Below are positions 1 through 8,994 of a stretch of DNA of 64,000 bases, piece after piece. The position numbers and the translations under genes were made by a program. The stretch comes from Cellvibrio sp. PSBB006 (lineage in GTDB: Bacteria; Pseudomonadota; Gammaproteobacteria; Pseudomonadales; Cellvibrionaceae): positions 5,082,001 to 5,146,000 of the forward strand of contig NZ_CP021382.1 in the NCBI RefSeq assembly GCF_002162135.1. Direction: 5' to 3'. The notes under the pieces are model-generated. The model saw only the letters and a list, made by a program, of their open reading frames with translations, was not told the origin of the DNA and did not search any database. Every line of letters begins with the position of its first letter. Within the stretch, counting starts at the first letter, position 1.

Positions 1-312
1 CTGATGGTCATTAATCGGTTTGCCTTGTTGGCCAATGATCTCATTGCCGGCGCGTATCTGTGCACCGACAACGATATCGTTGATAGAAAGCCCCGCCACA
101 ACTTCCTGCGCAAGTTCCCGGTTGCCGACATAAGCTGCAATGGCGGCGGTGTTGCTGACGGTCTCCAGCAATTGCCGCACGGATCTTTCGCTGTCAGCAA
201 ACGAATTTTCATAACTGCGTTTGTAAAAAAAGTAGGACGACAGAATCACGACAAACAATGCCGCCGCCGCAACACTTAAAGAGAGTTTTATGTGCAGACT
301 TTTGATCATCAT
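1..312 (-). CDS. Membrane sensor protein, N-terminal part only (cut by window edge)
   Basis: The first 104 codons of a leftward gene that runs off the window. The peptide begins MMIKSLHIKL, has one hydrophobic segment at about residues 10-27, then a periplasmic-looking stretch (SVRQLLETVSNTAAIAAYVG, followed by a GLSINDIVVG segment). This layout is typical of the sensory half of membrane histidine kinases or diguanylate cyclases, but the output domain lies outside the window, so the enzyme class is unknown. The ATG overlaps the TGA of the upstream binding-protein gene (ATGA), so the two are probably translationally coupled. The context (porin, small binding protein, sensor) suggests that it reads a periplasmic ligand or the state of the binding protein; that is inference. 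Confidence 0.7.
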   Translation of the reverse strand, partial: MMIKSLHIKLSLSVAAAALFVVILSSYFFYKRSYENSFADSERSVRQLLETVSNTAAIAAYVGNRELAQEVVAGLSINDIVVGAQIRAGNEIIGQQGKPINDHQ

Positions 313-737
313 TCCGGTCTGGATAACTCCATGACTACCTTCACGGTAGAAGGCAATATTTGTTTGGGGACATAAGCAATAGCCGCAGGGTTTTCAGTCA
401 CGGCCTGGATAATGGTTTGATCATCGGCATATTGCTTCGGCGGTGACATTCGTCCGGCAAAAATTAATGTGGCCCAGTAGGCGTCCACTTGCGCTTCGCT
501 TTTGCCGGTCAGCGCTTTATAAAAATTTGCCCGCAAAGGTGTTCCCGCACGTAAGTCCAGTGTTTGCGCCGATTGGCCATTGGGGAAAGCGGTTACTCGC
601 CCCATGAATAAATCCACTACCTGTTTACGCTCAAGTTGTTCCAGCGGATTATCTTTATGCACGATAACCAGCATGTCAGCCTGCGTCAGGCTCACCAAAA
701 ACAGACTCAGAAATATCATAAATTGTTTGATGCGCAT
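309..737 (-). CDS. Half-size phosphate ABC transporter-like periplasmic binding protein
   Basis: 142 residues with a signal peptide (MRIKQFMIFLSLFLVSLTQA, cleavage expected near residue 20). The mature part resembles the short PstS-like proteins: an early VIVHKDNP segment, then QVVDLFMGR, where PstS relatives commonly have a (V/I)(F/L)xG motif, and a late NPAAIAYVP segment. Full PstS proteins are about 270-340 residues, so this is roughly one lobe. It lies between a porin-like gene and a membrane sensor gene with ATGA overlaps on both sides, and no ABC permease or ATPase gene is nearby. A sensing or ligand-presenting role therefore looks more likely than transport, but this is inferred from context. 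Confidence 0.7.
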   Translation of the reverse strand: MRIKQFMIFLSLFLVSLTQADMLVIVHKDNPLEQLERKQVVDLFMGRVTAFPNGQSAQTLDLRAGTPLRANFYKALTGKSEAQVDAYWATLIFAGRMSPPKQYADDQTIIQAVTENPAAIAYVPKQILPSTVKVVMELSRPE

Positions 738-2008
738 CAGAACAATACATCCATCGCCAGACTGATTACGGTGGAGGTTTGGTCAATGTCCGTACCTATC
801 GGTTGATTGCGAACCCATAAGCCGCTGCCATCACTTTCAATATCAAATTTTTCCACCTGTAACTTTACTGCCATCTTGCTGGCAAAATCCCAGCGCGCGC
901 CCACGCCATAACTTTTTTGCTCAAGCCTCACTCCCTCAAGACTGGCGGATGTGACATAAGCCAGAATAGCCAGTTGTTCTGCAATCGGTGAAGGATAACC
1001 CGCCGGAGGAATGATAGCCGGGACGTCATGCTTGGGGCGGACATAGCCGCCGATACCATAAACGGACACAGGCCCGAAACGCTGCCCAATGCTGAGATAA
1101 AAGTGACGGCTATTCGGCATCAAGCTTGAATCGCTGCGCAAATCCGTGGCCTCGGCTTGCGCCCACCAGTCATTGTTGTCGTACCCGACACCAAATTCAT
1201 TGTAGATAATATATTTATCTCGCGTACTCAGATCATGAGCAAATATATTTGCTTCAGGCCACAGCGGTGCCACACCGGCTAATGCATCTGTTAAGGGGGT
1301 GACGATATTGTTATTGATGTCAACATGGGAATAGCTGTAGCGAAATTTCCAATCATCCCATTCCAGTTTGAAGCTGATTCCCGCTACATCGAAATCCATA
1401 TTGACACCGGGCGTGTCGGCATCAGCGGTTGGATAGTCTTCGTCAGAGTTGCCATAAAATAATTTGACATTAAGCGTTCCGTGCTGCAAATCGAAGCGCT
1501 TGTTAATATCCATGCCGTCGAAATGATAGAAAGATAAAAAGCCATAAAATTCCTGTGGCGGTCGAACCCAGGGAAATGCGTAGCCAACCTGACGGTATTC
1601 AGAAAGCATAAAAAGATCGCTGCCGAGACGCCCGACACGAAAATCCAATCCGTCCATCGGTCGATAGCGCAAAAAGGCCCATTCGATTGCTTTGTCAAAA
1701 TTATTGTTAAAGCGTTCTTTGGCTACCAATTGAATGGTCGTGTCAAACTGATCTGACCAGCGGCTTTGCCATTGGACGCCGACTAATGAATCCGTTTTCC
1801 ACGCAATATCATTGTCGTAAGAACCATCGGCTTGGCTGACATCGCGGCGAAAGCGAAGGTCGGGATTGTCATTGACGACGAGACCCAGTGTGGCAAAGCC
1901 GGAAAAGTGATGGTCAACAGGGTCGGCAGTCACAGCGGCAGCCGCCGCAAGGCCTGCGATGAAGGTTAGCAGGGCGGCATAACGGGAGAGATTCAGTTTC
2001 ACAAACAC
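737..2008 (-). CDS. Porin-like outer membrane beta-barrel protein
   Basis: 423 residues. There is an N-terminal signal peptide with an Ala-rich end (GLAAAAAVTADP), then a protein rich in alternating aromatic/polar strands, ending in a hydrophobic strand closing with Phe (VISLAMDVLF), the usual signature of an outer membrane barrel. Segments such as DFRVGRLGSD and GFLSFYHFDG resemble strands of putative porins encoded beside small phosphate-binding-like proteins. The start is GTG; a second GTG two codons later is possible, and an AGGA-like ribosome site lies about 8-10 bases upstream. First gene of a three-gene coupled operon: its TGA overlaps the next ATG. The transported substrate cannot be told from the sequence. 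Confidence 0.7.
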   Translation of the reverse strand: MFVKLNLSRYAALLTFIAGLAAAAAVTADPVDHHFSGFATLGLVVNDNPDLRFRRDVSQADGSYDNDIAWKTDSLVGVQWQSRWSDQFDTTIQLVAKERFNNNFDKAIEWAFLRYRPMDGLDFRVGRLGSDLFMLSEYRQVGYAFPWVRPPQEFYGFLSFYHFDGMDINKRFDLQHGTLNVKLFYGNSDEDYPTADADTPGVNMDFDVAGISFKLEWDDWKFRYSYSHVDINNNIVTPLTDALAGVAPLWPEANIFAHDLSTRDKYIIYNEFGVGYDNNDWWAQAEATDLRSDSSLMPNSRHFYLSIGQRFGPVSVYGIGGYVRPKHDVPAIIPPAGYPSPIAEQLAILAYVTSASLEGVRLEQKSYGVGARWDFASKMAVKLQVEKFDIESDGSGLWVRNQPIGTDIDQTSTVISLAMDVLF

Positions 2009-2175
2009 CGGGGAGAATCCTGTATCGATACGCTTGCGCTAAGCAAGGCGGGTTGATATGACTCTTTGAGTATAGACAGGGTTTGCTCATTGCACACAGG
2101 ATTTGCTGTGCACATTGTAACGTCGATTGGGGTAGCGGATAATCCCCCGATCCGGTATCACCAGATGAGGGCCTT

Positions 2176-2880
2176 ATGCGACAGCTGAAAAAAATATTTT
2201 ATAAAACCTTGGTTTCGTTAAGCGTTTTGATCCTGTGGGGATGCAGTGCTACCCCCCAAACAGAAACAAATAAAACGACACAGCAAACGCAGGAGGATGC
2301 GTCGGTAACGTCAGATCCACACATTATAGAAGGAACGTTTGTTGCCCCCGGCGTTGAGTTTGCAAAGTATCGACGGCTCATCGTAGCGGAACTGGGGCTT
2401 GGCGATGTTGATATCACGATACCGGCGGAGCCACGCAGCGATACTCCCTGGGTATTGACTGAAGAGGACAAGAATTTTTTACGCAGTGAATACATACACG
2501 CCGTGGTGGGTAATTTAATTGCTGATGGTACTTATTCTACGGCGATCAATCCGGCAGAGGATGTATTGCTGGTGAAATCGAGAATCGTGCAGATTGCCGG
2601 GGGAGAATCCCTGCCATCTGAAGAGAATGAGGCCATGGTGATGTATAACAAAAATGCCGCTGAAATTACGATTTCCATGGAGCTTTTCGATTCCGCGACT
2701 CATCGGCTAATTGGCACCATCACTGATAGCCGCGATCTCGGGCAAATGCAGGTAAACAATAACCGCCTCGCTACCAATGTGCTTATTCGGCAAGCGTTTA
2801 TTGACTGGTTGAAAACCCTACGCACCGAATTGGATGCGCTATCCGGGCGGCAATCGCCACTGGAGCAGTATCTTCGCTAA
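2176..2880 (+). CDS. Predicted lipoprotein (DUF3313-like)
   Basis: 234 residues with a type II signal peptide: basic start (MRQLKKIFYK), hydrophobic core, and a lipobox LWGC with Cys23 as the predicted lipidated residue (Trp at -2 is unusual). A Thr/Gln-rich linker follows, then a globular domain including FVAPGVEFAKYRRLIVAELG and a late ATNVLIRQAFIDWLKTLR segment. It is reminiscent of the DUF3313 lipoproteins, but I hold that only weakly. It is transcribed divergently from the porin operon and ends at a strong bidirectional terminator, so it is likely monocistronic. No function is known to me. Confidence 0.65.
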   Translation: MRQLKKIFYKTLVSLSVLILWGCSATPQTETNKTTQQTQEDASVTSDPHIIEGTFVAPGVEFAKYRRLIVAELGLGDVDITIPAEPRSDTPWVLTEEDKNFLRSEYIHAVVGNLIADGTYSTAINPAEDVLLVKSRIVQIAGGESLPSEENEAMVMYNKNAAEITISMELFDSATHRLIGTITDSRDLGQMQVNNNRLATNVLIRQAFIDWLKTLRTELDALSGRQSPLEQYLR

Positions 2881-2892
2881 CAGCTACATCAT

Positions 2893-2933
2893 AAAAAAAG
2901 CCGGCCCGTTCTTATGTAGGGGCCGGCTTTTTT
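2893..2933. terminator. Bidirectional intrinsic terminator
   Basis: A-run, stem GCCGGCCC / GGGGCCGGC with an 11-base loop, and T-run. It sits between the converging lipoprotein and universal stress protein genes and can serve both strands. Confidence 0.9.
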
Positions 2934-2955
2934 ATGGAGCGTTTATTGCGCAGGA

Positions 2956-3774
2956 TTATCCGTGGTTGATAACCATCACATCCGTATCCAGCGCTGCGAT
3001 CAGACGTTCAGCGGTGTTGCCGCGACGTGTTGTTGTCATACCGTTTTGGCCCAGCGTTCCCATCACCACCAGGTCCGCATTAATCTCTTCAGCCACTTCG
3101 GAAACCGCTTCAGAGGTGTAGCCATTTCTGACATGAATGCGCTCGGCGGGAATGCCGGTTTCATTAACCAGACGGCCGCGGTCCGGATAGTTCATGGAGT
3201 CCAGGTAACCATTGACGACATGCACAGTAGCGCCGTACATCTCGGCAAAATAATTTGCCTGTTCAATAATTTTTTTATTCAGTTCGCGCTGCACGTCGCG
3301 TTGCGCCTGGAAGTTTACCGCAGCCAGAATGACTTTGCGCTGAGCTCCGGCGCCGGGACGAATCAGCACAACAGGACAATAAGCACCTTTCAACAATTCC
3401 CATTTTGATTCAGTGAAGCTGAAGCGACGGTTATTGGTCTTGGCGTGAACCGGCAGATAAATCACAGTGGAGTCGATACGCTTGGCGGAATCCATGATGG
3501 ACTTTTGCCACTCGCTCGACCAGGACACCTGGATCAGGTATTCAATACCGGCATCGTTCAAGGGTTTTTTGATCGTTTCATCGAACCACTTTTGATCGCG
3601 AAACAGCTGATCATTGCTTGAACGGGTATCTACCGCATCCGGGTCAACCGAGACAAAAACGTAGACAAAGGGCGTTACGGCATGCAGCTTGGAAATGATA
3701 ATGGCGCGCTCTAGTGCTATATGAGTCTCAGCGGTTGGGTCAACAACGACGAAAAGCTTTTGTTGCGTAGACAT
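2956..3774 (-). CDS. Tandem universal stress protein (UspE type)
   Basis: 272 residues made of two Usp folds of about 135 residues each. The second carries the ATP-binding signature of the family: VVMG, then G239-x2-G242-x9-G252-N253. The first repeat lacks a clear version of it. Double-domain Usp proteins of this length belong to the UspE group, cytoplasmic stress-survival proteins often induced by oxygen limitation or stationary phase. The gene is monocistronic, divergent from the MaoC-like gene, and ends at a strong terminator. I saw no convincing FNR/Anr box in the divergent promoter region. Confidence 0.85.
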   Translation of the reverse strand: MSTQQKLFVVVDPTAETHIALERAIIISKLHAVTPFVYVFVSVDPDAVDTRSSNDQLFRDQKWFDETIKKPLNDAGIEYLIQVSWSSEWQKSIMDSAKRIDSTVIYLPVHAKTNNRRFSFTESKWELLKGAYCPVVLIRPGAGAQRKVILAAVNFQAQRDVQRELNKKIIEQANYFAEMYGATVHVVNGYLDSMNYPDRGRLVNETGIPAERIHVRNGYTSEAVSEVAEEINADLVVMGTLGQNGMTTTRRGNTAERLIAALDTDVMVINHG

Positions 3775-3929
3775 AGTGGCTCCTGCTTGTACCCGAATAT
3801 GGGGAGGTTGTTATTTATAAATTTGCCCTAGCATAACAATCGCCGCCATTTTTTTACAGGGCAAAAGTAGGGCGCTGCGAGGATATGGATTAAACTGCAC
3901 GAAAATGTTGTTAAGGAGTTCGTGTTGCG

Positions 3930-4409
3930 ATGAATTTGCTGGAAAATTATACACTTGCAGAATTGAGTCCCGGTGTGACAGCGACCTACAGTAAAACCCT
4001 GACGTATGACGATGTGGTTTTATTTGCCCGTTGTTCCGGCGATGTAAATCCCCTTCATCTGGACGCTGAGTATGCGGCGACCACGCCGTTCGGCGAACCT
4101 ATCGGCCATGGCATGTGGACTGGTGCCCTGGTGTCCGCTGCGATCGCTACACGATTGCCGGGGCCGGGTTCGGTCTATCGTAGCCAGAGCCTCAGCTTCA
4201 AGCATCCGGTCAAGCTGGGTGACACGGTAACCGTGACCCTGACGGTCAATGAGATCAAAGAGCGGATGCGATTGGTCGTGCTGGATTGTGAGGCCTATAA
4301 CCAGGAGGGCAAATTGATCGCCAAAGGTGTAGCGGAGGTCATTGCTCCGGCCGAGAAACAATCATTGCAAGCCGGGCAGATTCCAGACATCACGGTGGGT
4401 TCGCCATAG
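3930..4409 (+). CDS. MaoC-like (R)-specific enoyl-CoA hydratase
   Basis: 159 residues with a single hot-dog fold of the MaoC/PhaJ type. The hydratase-2 motif is present: Asp38 and His43 in SGDVNPLHLD, followed by GHGM at 59-62. Family members hydrate trans-2-enoyl-CoA to (R)-3-hydroxyacyl-CoA, linking beta-oxidation to fatty acid or polyhydroxyalkanoate metabolism. AAGGAG precedes the ATG at good spacing. No phaC or other fatty acid genes are adjacent, so the substrate chain length and pathway are open. It converges with the RNase T gene across a 33-bp gap. Confidence 0.85.
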   Translation: MNLLENYTLAELSPGVTATYSKTLTYDDVVLFARCSGDVNPLHLDAEYAATTPFGEPIGHGMWTGALVSAAIATRLPGPGSVYRSQSLSFKHPVKLGDTVTVTLTVNEIKERMRLVVLDCEAYNQEGKLIAKGVAEVIAPAEKQSLQAGQIPDITVGSP

Positions 4410-4442
4410 CAGCAAGTCTGGTGACGATTTATTCCGTTTCTT

Positions 4443-5117
4443 TTATTCTGTTTCTTCGTCACCATCTTCTACCATCAGCGGCGCCCAGCCGCCCAATTCC
4501 CGCCAGCGGTTCACGATGTAGCAGAACAGATCGGCGGTTTTTTCAGCATCGTAAGCGGCCGAGTGGGCGGCGCTGTTACTGAATTCAATATTGGCAGTCC
4601 GACATGCTTTGGCCAGAACTGTCTGGCCAAACGCGAGACCGGCAAGGGTAGCGGTATCAAAGCAGGAAAAGGGGTGGAAGGGGTTGCGTTTAATGTCGCA
4701 GCGCTCAACCGCCGCATTGACAAAACTCAAATCAAAATGGGCGTTATGGCCGACCATCACGGCGCGTGTACAACCATTCTCCTTAACAGCGCGGCGTATC
4801 GCCTGAAATAAATCCGTCATTACCATGAGTTCCGGTTCGGCCATGCGCTCCGGGCTATCGAGATCAATGCCGGTAAAGTCCAGCGCAGCCTGCTCAATAT
4901 TGGCACCCTCAAAGGGGTCGACGTGAAACGAAAACGTCTCATGGCGATACAGCAATCCCTCTTCGTCCATCCGCACCGTAACCGCTGCAATTTCCAGCAA
5001 CGCATCAGTGCGGGCATTGAAGCCGCCGGTTTCCACATCAATCACGACGGGGAGAAATCCGCGAAAACGTTGGGCAATCAGTGATTTGGGATCTCTGGGG
5101 TTATCAGGTGGATTCAC
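4443..5117 (-). CDS. rnt: Ribonuclease T
   Basis: 224 residues, the usual RNase T size. It is a 3'-5' exoribonuclease that trims tRNA CCA ends and matures stable RNAs. All DEDDh catalytic positions are visible: Asp27 and Glu29 in VIDVETGG, Asp129 in GHNAHFD, and His185 and Asp190 in [12 protein letters not shown]. It follows pyrC with a 9-bp gap and is presumably cotranscribed with it, the same pair and order as in Pseudomonas. Confidence 0.95.
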   Translation of the reverse strand: MNPPDNPRDPKSLIAQRFRGFLPVVIDVETGGFNARTDALLEIAAVTVRMDEEGLLYRHETFSFHVDPFEGANIEQAALDFTGIDLDSPERMAEPELMVMTDLFQAIRRAVKENGCTRAVMVGHNAHFDLSFVNAAVERCDIKRNPFHPFSCFDTATLAGLAFGQTVLAKACRTANIEFSNSAAHSAAYDAEKTADLFCYIVNRWRELGGWAPLMVEDGDEETE

Positions 5118-5126
5118 TGGGTCGCC

Positions 5127-6161
5127 TTAGTGTTGTACTTGCCAGCGCAGGCTTTCACCAGCGCGTAGCGGAATCAGTGGCTGTTCGCCATAGGCCAGGC
5201 TTTCCGGTATCTGCCAGGCTTGTTTTACCAGCGTAATGGTGTCGGTATTGCGTGGGAGTTGATAGAAATCAGGCCCGAAATGGCTGGCAAAACCCTCAAG
5301 TTTATCCAGGGCACCGGCATCTTCGAAGACTTCTGCGTAGAGCTCAATGGCCGCGTTTGCTGTGTAGCTGCCGGCGCAACCACAAGCGGCTTCTTTCTTG
5401 TTTTGCGCATGTGGTGCGGAGTCGGTACCCAGGAAAAATTTGGGACTGCCGCTGATGGCGGCTTTGACCAGTGCCTGTTGATGCGTATTGCGCTTGAGGA
5501 TAGGCAAGCAGTAATAGTGTGGCCGAATGCCACCAGCCAGCATGTGATTGCGATTGTAGAGCAGGTGATGGGCGGTGATGGTCGCGCCGACATTGCCCGG
5601 GGCTTCGCTTACAAAGGTTGCCGCGTCACTGGTGGTGATGTGTTCCAGGACCATGCGCAAGGCCGGGAAATGGCTGACTACCTGGGTCAGAATGCGGTCG
5701 ATAAACACTTTTTCGCGATCAAAGATATCAATAGCGCTGTCGGTGACTTCGCCGTGCAACAGGAAGAGCATGCCGGTTTCCTGCATGGCCTCCAGTACCG
5801 GATAGATCTTTTTAAGATCGGTAACCCCGGAGGCAGAATTGGTGGTGGCGCCCGCAGGATACAGCTTGCAAGCATGGACACCTGCAGCTTTGGCGCGGAA
5901 TATTTCCTGGGGCTGGGTATTGTCAGTCAGGTAGAGCACCATCAAGGGTTCGAATTGGCTTCCCGTCGGGCGCGCCGCCAGGATGCGGTCTTTATACGCC
6001 AGCGCCAGTTCGGTGTCAGTAACCGGGGGAACCAGATTCGGCATAACGATTGCGCGCCCGAAATAACGTGCAGCATCGGCAACGGTGCGCTGCAAGGCGA
6101 CGCCATCGCGCAGGTGGATATGCCAGTCGTCCGGGCGAGTCAGGGTGATACGGTCAGTCAT
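5127..6161 (-). CDS. pyrC: Dihydroorotase
   Basis: 344 residues. Zinc amidohydrolase that cyclises N-carbamoyl-aspartate to dihydroorotate, the third step of pyrimidine synthesis. The HxH metal motif is at His14/His16 ([10 protein letters not shown]), and GTDSAPH carries the late metal-binding Asp. Length matches the E. coli-type PyrC (about 348). I placed the start at the ATG giving [10 protein letters not shown], which puts HxH at the usual distance from the N-terminus; an upstream in-frame ATG would add 14 residues ([14 protein letters not shown]) not expected in the family. It is divergent from motY, as in Pseudomonas. Confidence 0.95.
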   Translation of the reverse strand: MTDRITLTRPDDWHIHLRDGVALQRTVADAARYFGRAIVMPNLVPPVTDTELALAYKDRILAARPTGSQFEPLMVLYLTDNTQPQEIFRAKAAGVHACKLYPAGATTNSASGVTDLKKIYPVLEAMQETGMLFLLHGEVTDSAIDIFDREKVFIDRILTQVVSHFPALRMVLEHITTSDAATFVSEAPGNVGATITAHHLLYNRNHMLAGGIRPHYYCLPILKRNTHQQALVKAAISGSPKFFLGTDSAPHAQNKKEAACGCAGSYTANAAIELYAEVFEDAGALDKLEGFASHFGPDFYQLPRNTDTITLVKQAWQIPESLAYGEQPLIPLRAGESLRWQVQH

Positions 6162-6330
6162 AAGGCGTAACGTCTCAGAAGCACTTACAGGGCGAGGCCG
6201 CATGCTATCAAACTTGTCACTAAAGCGCAGCCGGTTTGGTCGTGAGTGAATAAGCTAAAGCCTGATCCGATCCGGTCGATAGCCTGCGTATGCTATGGTT
6301 AATGAAGCCCTGCACGGCAGATGACTGACG

Positions 6331-7248
6331 ATGAGATTGACTCCGACCCCCTCGCGAATATTGACTTACCTTTCTGCTCCGGTCCGGCTGCTAGGGGCCG
6401 GCGGGTTTGTTTTAAGTGGATGGTTGCTATTGGTTGGCTCGTCCTGGGCGGTGACGTTTAACACCATATTGTCGGACGTTAACTGGCAGGTGGATCAGTC
6501 GATCTTTGAATGCAAACTATCGCAACCTGTTGCGGGTTTTGGACAAGCGGCCTTTTCCCGTCGGGCGGGCGAGCCCGAAGCGTTTTATCTCCAGCAGAAG
6601 CAGATCCTGTTGCCGGAGGGAAAGGCGATCATCGGCCTTGGCCAACCGTCCTGGCATCAGCCAGGTAATCTGCCGACGCCATTGGCGGAAGCCCGTGTCG
6701 TCGCTGAACCCATCCCCCTGCGTGTCGAGAATTCACTGGTGGAAACCCTGCAGGCCGAGTTGCTCAAAGGCTTGCGCGTGATCATTACCCGCAAAACCGA
6801 AAATACCTCGCCCAATCCTGTCCGGGTGGTGGTCGAACCGCTTAAATTTCGCGGGGCCCTTACCAACTACCAAGCCTGCCTTAAACAACTTTTGCCGGTA
6901 AGTTATGCCGAAGTCTCGCGCACCACGCTGTACTTTGACAGTGCTTCCGATGAGCTGACAGCGGAAGAGCGTCGTAAGCTGGAGTGGGTTGCGCTCTATG
7001 TTAAAGAGGATCAACAGATCAAACGCGTGTTGATCGATGGCCATACTGACAGCGTCGGACCGCGTCCGAATAATATCGATATATCAAAGTCGCGCTCCCA
7101 GAGAATTGCCACCTACCTCGCCAGCGCCGGTGTTGATAACAACAGGATTACCACGCGCTGGCATGGCGAGCGTTACCCCATCGCCAGCAATACCACGGAT
7201 CAGGGGCGACAAAAAAACCGTCGTGTAACCATTCGCCTGGAACGCTGA
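6331..7248 (+). CDS. motY: Flagellar motor T-ring protein MotY
   Basis: 305 residues. A signal peptide (to about residue 40) is followed by an N-terminal MotY domain (TILSDVNWQVDQSIFECKLS) and a C-terminal OmpA-like peptidoglycan-binding domain from about residue 190, with the typical IDGHTDSVGP and SKSRSQRIATYL segments. MotY forms the periplasmic T ring that anchors the stator around the basal body, so the organism is likely flagellated. The pairing with divergent pyrC is also found in Pseudomonas. No other flagellar genes lie in the window. Confidence 0.9.
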   Translation: MRLTPTPSRILTYLSAPVRLLGAGGFVLSGWLLLVGSSWAVTFNTILSDVNWQVDQSIFECKLSQPVAGFGQAAFSRRAGEPEAFYLQQKQILLPEGKAIIGLGQPSWHQPGNLPTPLAEARVVAEPIPLRVENSLVETLQAELLKGLRVIITRKTENTSPNPVRVVVEPLKFRGALTNYQACLKQLLPVSYAEVSRTTLYFDSASDELTAEERRKLEWVALYVKEDQQIKRVLIDGHTDSVGPRPNNIDISKSRSQRIATYLASAGVDNNRITTRWHGERYPIASNTTDQGRQKNRRVTIRLER

Positions 7249-7263
7249 TCTACCCTCCCGCCG

Positions 7264-7291
7264 GGAATTAATTCCCCGTCACTTTGTCTGA
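7264..7291 (+). promoter_or_regulatory. Candidate AlgU/sigma-E promoter for mucD
   Basis: GAATTA, 16 bases, TCTGA, against the AlgU/RpoE consensus GAACTT-N16/17-TCTGA: four of six at -35 and all five at -10. It lies about 80 bp upstream of the mucD start. A sigma-70-like alternative (TTGACC, 16 bases, TAATAA) is just downstream at 7312-7339. Predicted from pattern only. Confidence 0.45.
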
Positions 7292-7373
7292 CGCCTGTCG
7301 GCTAATTCTTCTTGACCTTCTTCCGGTCTTGAGTAATAAAACCCTTTTTTCAGGTGAGATCGAGGTGCAATGC

Positions 7374-8795
7374 ATGTTAAAACCGGGCAGCAAATTCATG
7401 GGCCTTGTGATGTTTTTACTGGTGCAGTGTGTCGCTGCACAAGCCTACGCGGCAAACTTGCCGGAATTTACCGAACTGATTGAAAAAAATTCACCGGCGG
7501 TGGTGAAGATAACGACGCTGGTGCGTGCCAATTCCCCCGACCAATTACGCGTCCCCCCGCAACAAAATTACCCTTACCCCCAGGATATTCCCGATATTTT
7601 TCGCGAGCTTTTCGAGCGGCATCAACCCCCTGAGCGAGATTACGGTTCCATGGGTTCCGGTTTCATTATCTCGGACGATGGTTATGTGTTAACCAATCAT
7701 CATGTGGTGGATGCAGCCCATGAAATTACCGTGCGGATGATTGATCAACGGGAATTCAAGGCCGAATTGGTGGGCAGCGACCAACGTTCCGATCTGGCAT
7801 TGTTGAAGATTGACGCTAAAGACTTACCCAGCCTTAAGTTTGCCAAGGCGGAGAGTCTGAAAGTGGGCCAGTGGGTATTAGCTATCGGTTCACCGTTTGG
7901 TCTTGATTACTCTGCCAGTGCGGGCATTGTTAGCGCCACGGGGCGCAATATTTCGGCCCGTAACGAAAGCAGCTATGTTCCTTTTATCCAGACGGATGTT
8001 GCCATTAACCCCGGTAATTCCGGTGGCCCGTTGTTCAATCTTGAGGGCGAGGTTGTCGGTATCAATTCGCAGATATATACCCGCTCCGGTGGCTCCATCG
8101 GTTTGTCGTTTGCAATTCCATCCAGCGTGGCGGAGGAAGTGGTCGAGCAGTTGAAAGAAAAAGGCCGGGTGGATCGCGGCTGGCTGGGGGTGGCAATCCA
8201 GGAAGTGAACAGGGATCTGGCCAGTTCCCTCGGTCTGGATAAACCTACCGGTGCGCTGGTGGCCGATGTAGAACCCGATGGTCCGGCGGCGAAAGCCGGC
8301 ATCAAGGCGGGCGATTTGATCATCAAGTTCAATGGGCGCGATGTGGACACCCAGGCGGACCTGCCTTATCTGGTCGGTCGTACCTCTCCGAAATCCAAAG
8401 TGCCGGTCGTCGTTATCCGCAAAGGCAAAGAGCAAACCATTCGTGTCACCATCGGTGTCTTGCCTGAGCCGCAGATGCAGGCAGCTGCTCCAGCCTTGCC
8501 CGATAAAAAGCCTTCTTCAGCTGCGGACTCGCTCGGCCTGGTGGTTGAGGATGTCGAGGATGTCGCTGGCCAATCCGGCAATGGCGGGGTGGTCGTCCGC
8601 TATGTCGAGCCGAACAGTCCGGCAGCCCAGGCGGGCTTGATGGTTGGTGATGTGATCGATCAGTTGGGTTTCAACGAAGTGGGTTCAGTGGAGAGCTATG
8701 ACGATATCCTGGCTTCGCTGGAGAAGGGTACGCCCCAGGCTATCCGCTTCCTGCGCAATGGTCGTCCGGTTTTTCATACCATCACCTTACGCTAG
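7374..8795 (+). CDS. mucD: Periplasmic Do-like serine protease MucD
   Basis: 473 residues. A signal peptide ends near AQAYA (residue 26); a trypsin-like domain follows with catalytic His110 (TNHHVVD), Asp140 (RSDLALLK) and Ser216 (NPGNSGGP), then two PDZ domains (about 255-350 and 385-470). DegP/MucD proteases degrade misfolded envelope proteins and restrain the sigma-E/AlgU response. I chose the ATG preceded by GAGGTG at 6 bases; an upstream TTG would add a 30-residue extension that spoils the signal peptide. In Pseudomonas mucD closes the algU-mucABC operon just ahead of lepA; here lepA follows but algU-mucABC is absent and motY precedes. Confidence 0.93.
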   Translation: MLKPGSKFMGLVMFLLVQCVAAQAYAANLPEFTELIEKNSPAVVKITTLVRANSPDQLRVPPQQNYPYPQDIPDIFRELFERHQPPERDYGSMGSGFIISDDGYVLTNHHVVDAAHEITVRMIDQREFKAELVGSDQRSDLALLKIDAKDLPSLKFAKAESLKVGQWVLAIGSPFGLDYSASAGIVSATGRNISARNESSYVPFIQTDVAINPGNSGGPLFNLEGEVVGINSQIYTRSGGSIGLSFAIPSSVAEEVVEQLKEKGRVDRGWLGVAIQEVNRDLASSLGLDKPTGALVADVEPDGPAAKAGIKAGDLIIKFNGRDVDTQADLPYLVGRTSPKSKVPVVVIRKGKEQTIRVTIGVLPEPQMQAAAPALPDKKPSSAADSLGLVVEDVEDVAGQSGNGGVVVRYVEPNSPAAQAGLMVGDVIDQLGFNEVGSVESYDDILASLEKGTPQAIRFLRNGRPVFHTITLR

Positions 8796-8814
8796 TGGGG
8801 TAAGCATGAGCCTG

Positions 8815-8844
8815 ACAGCTCCGGGCCATCTCCGGAGCTGTTTT
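8815..8844 (+). terminator. Intrinsic terminator after mucD
   Basis: Perfect 10-bp stem ACAGCTCCGG / CCGGAGCTGT with a 7-base loop and a short T-run, 20 bp past the mucD stop. It separates mucD from the lepA operon. Confidence 0.85.
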
Positions 8845-8994
8845 GTGCCGCTAAAACCAACCTGTGAAAGCGCCTGTAGTACCGCTCTCGGTCGCATAGC
8901 AAGCCGCAGGCAAATAGGCTAAACTGCCGCCTTTCCCGGCAGGGGCTACCCTGTCACCCCTTTCTTTGTCATCTATATAAGTACTCGATATCCA

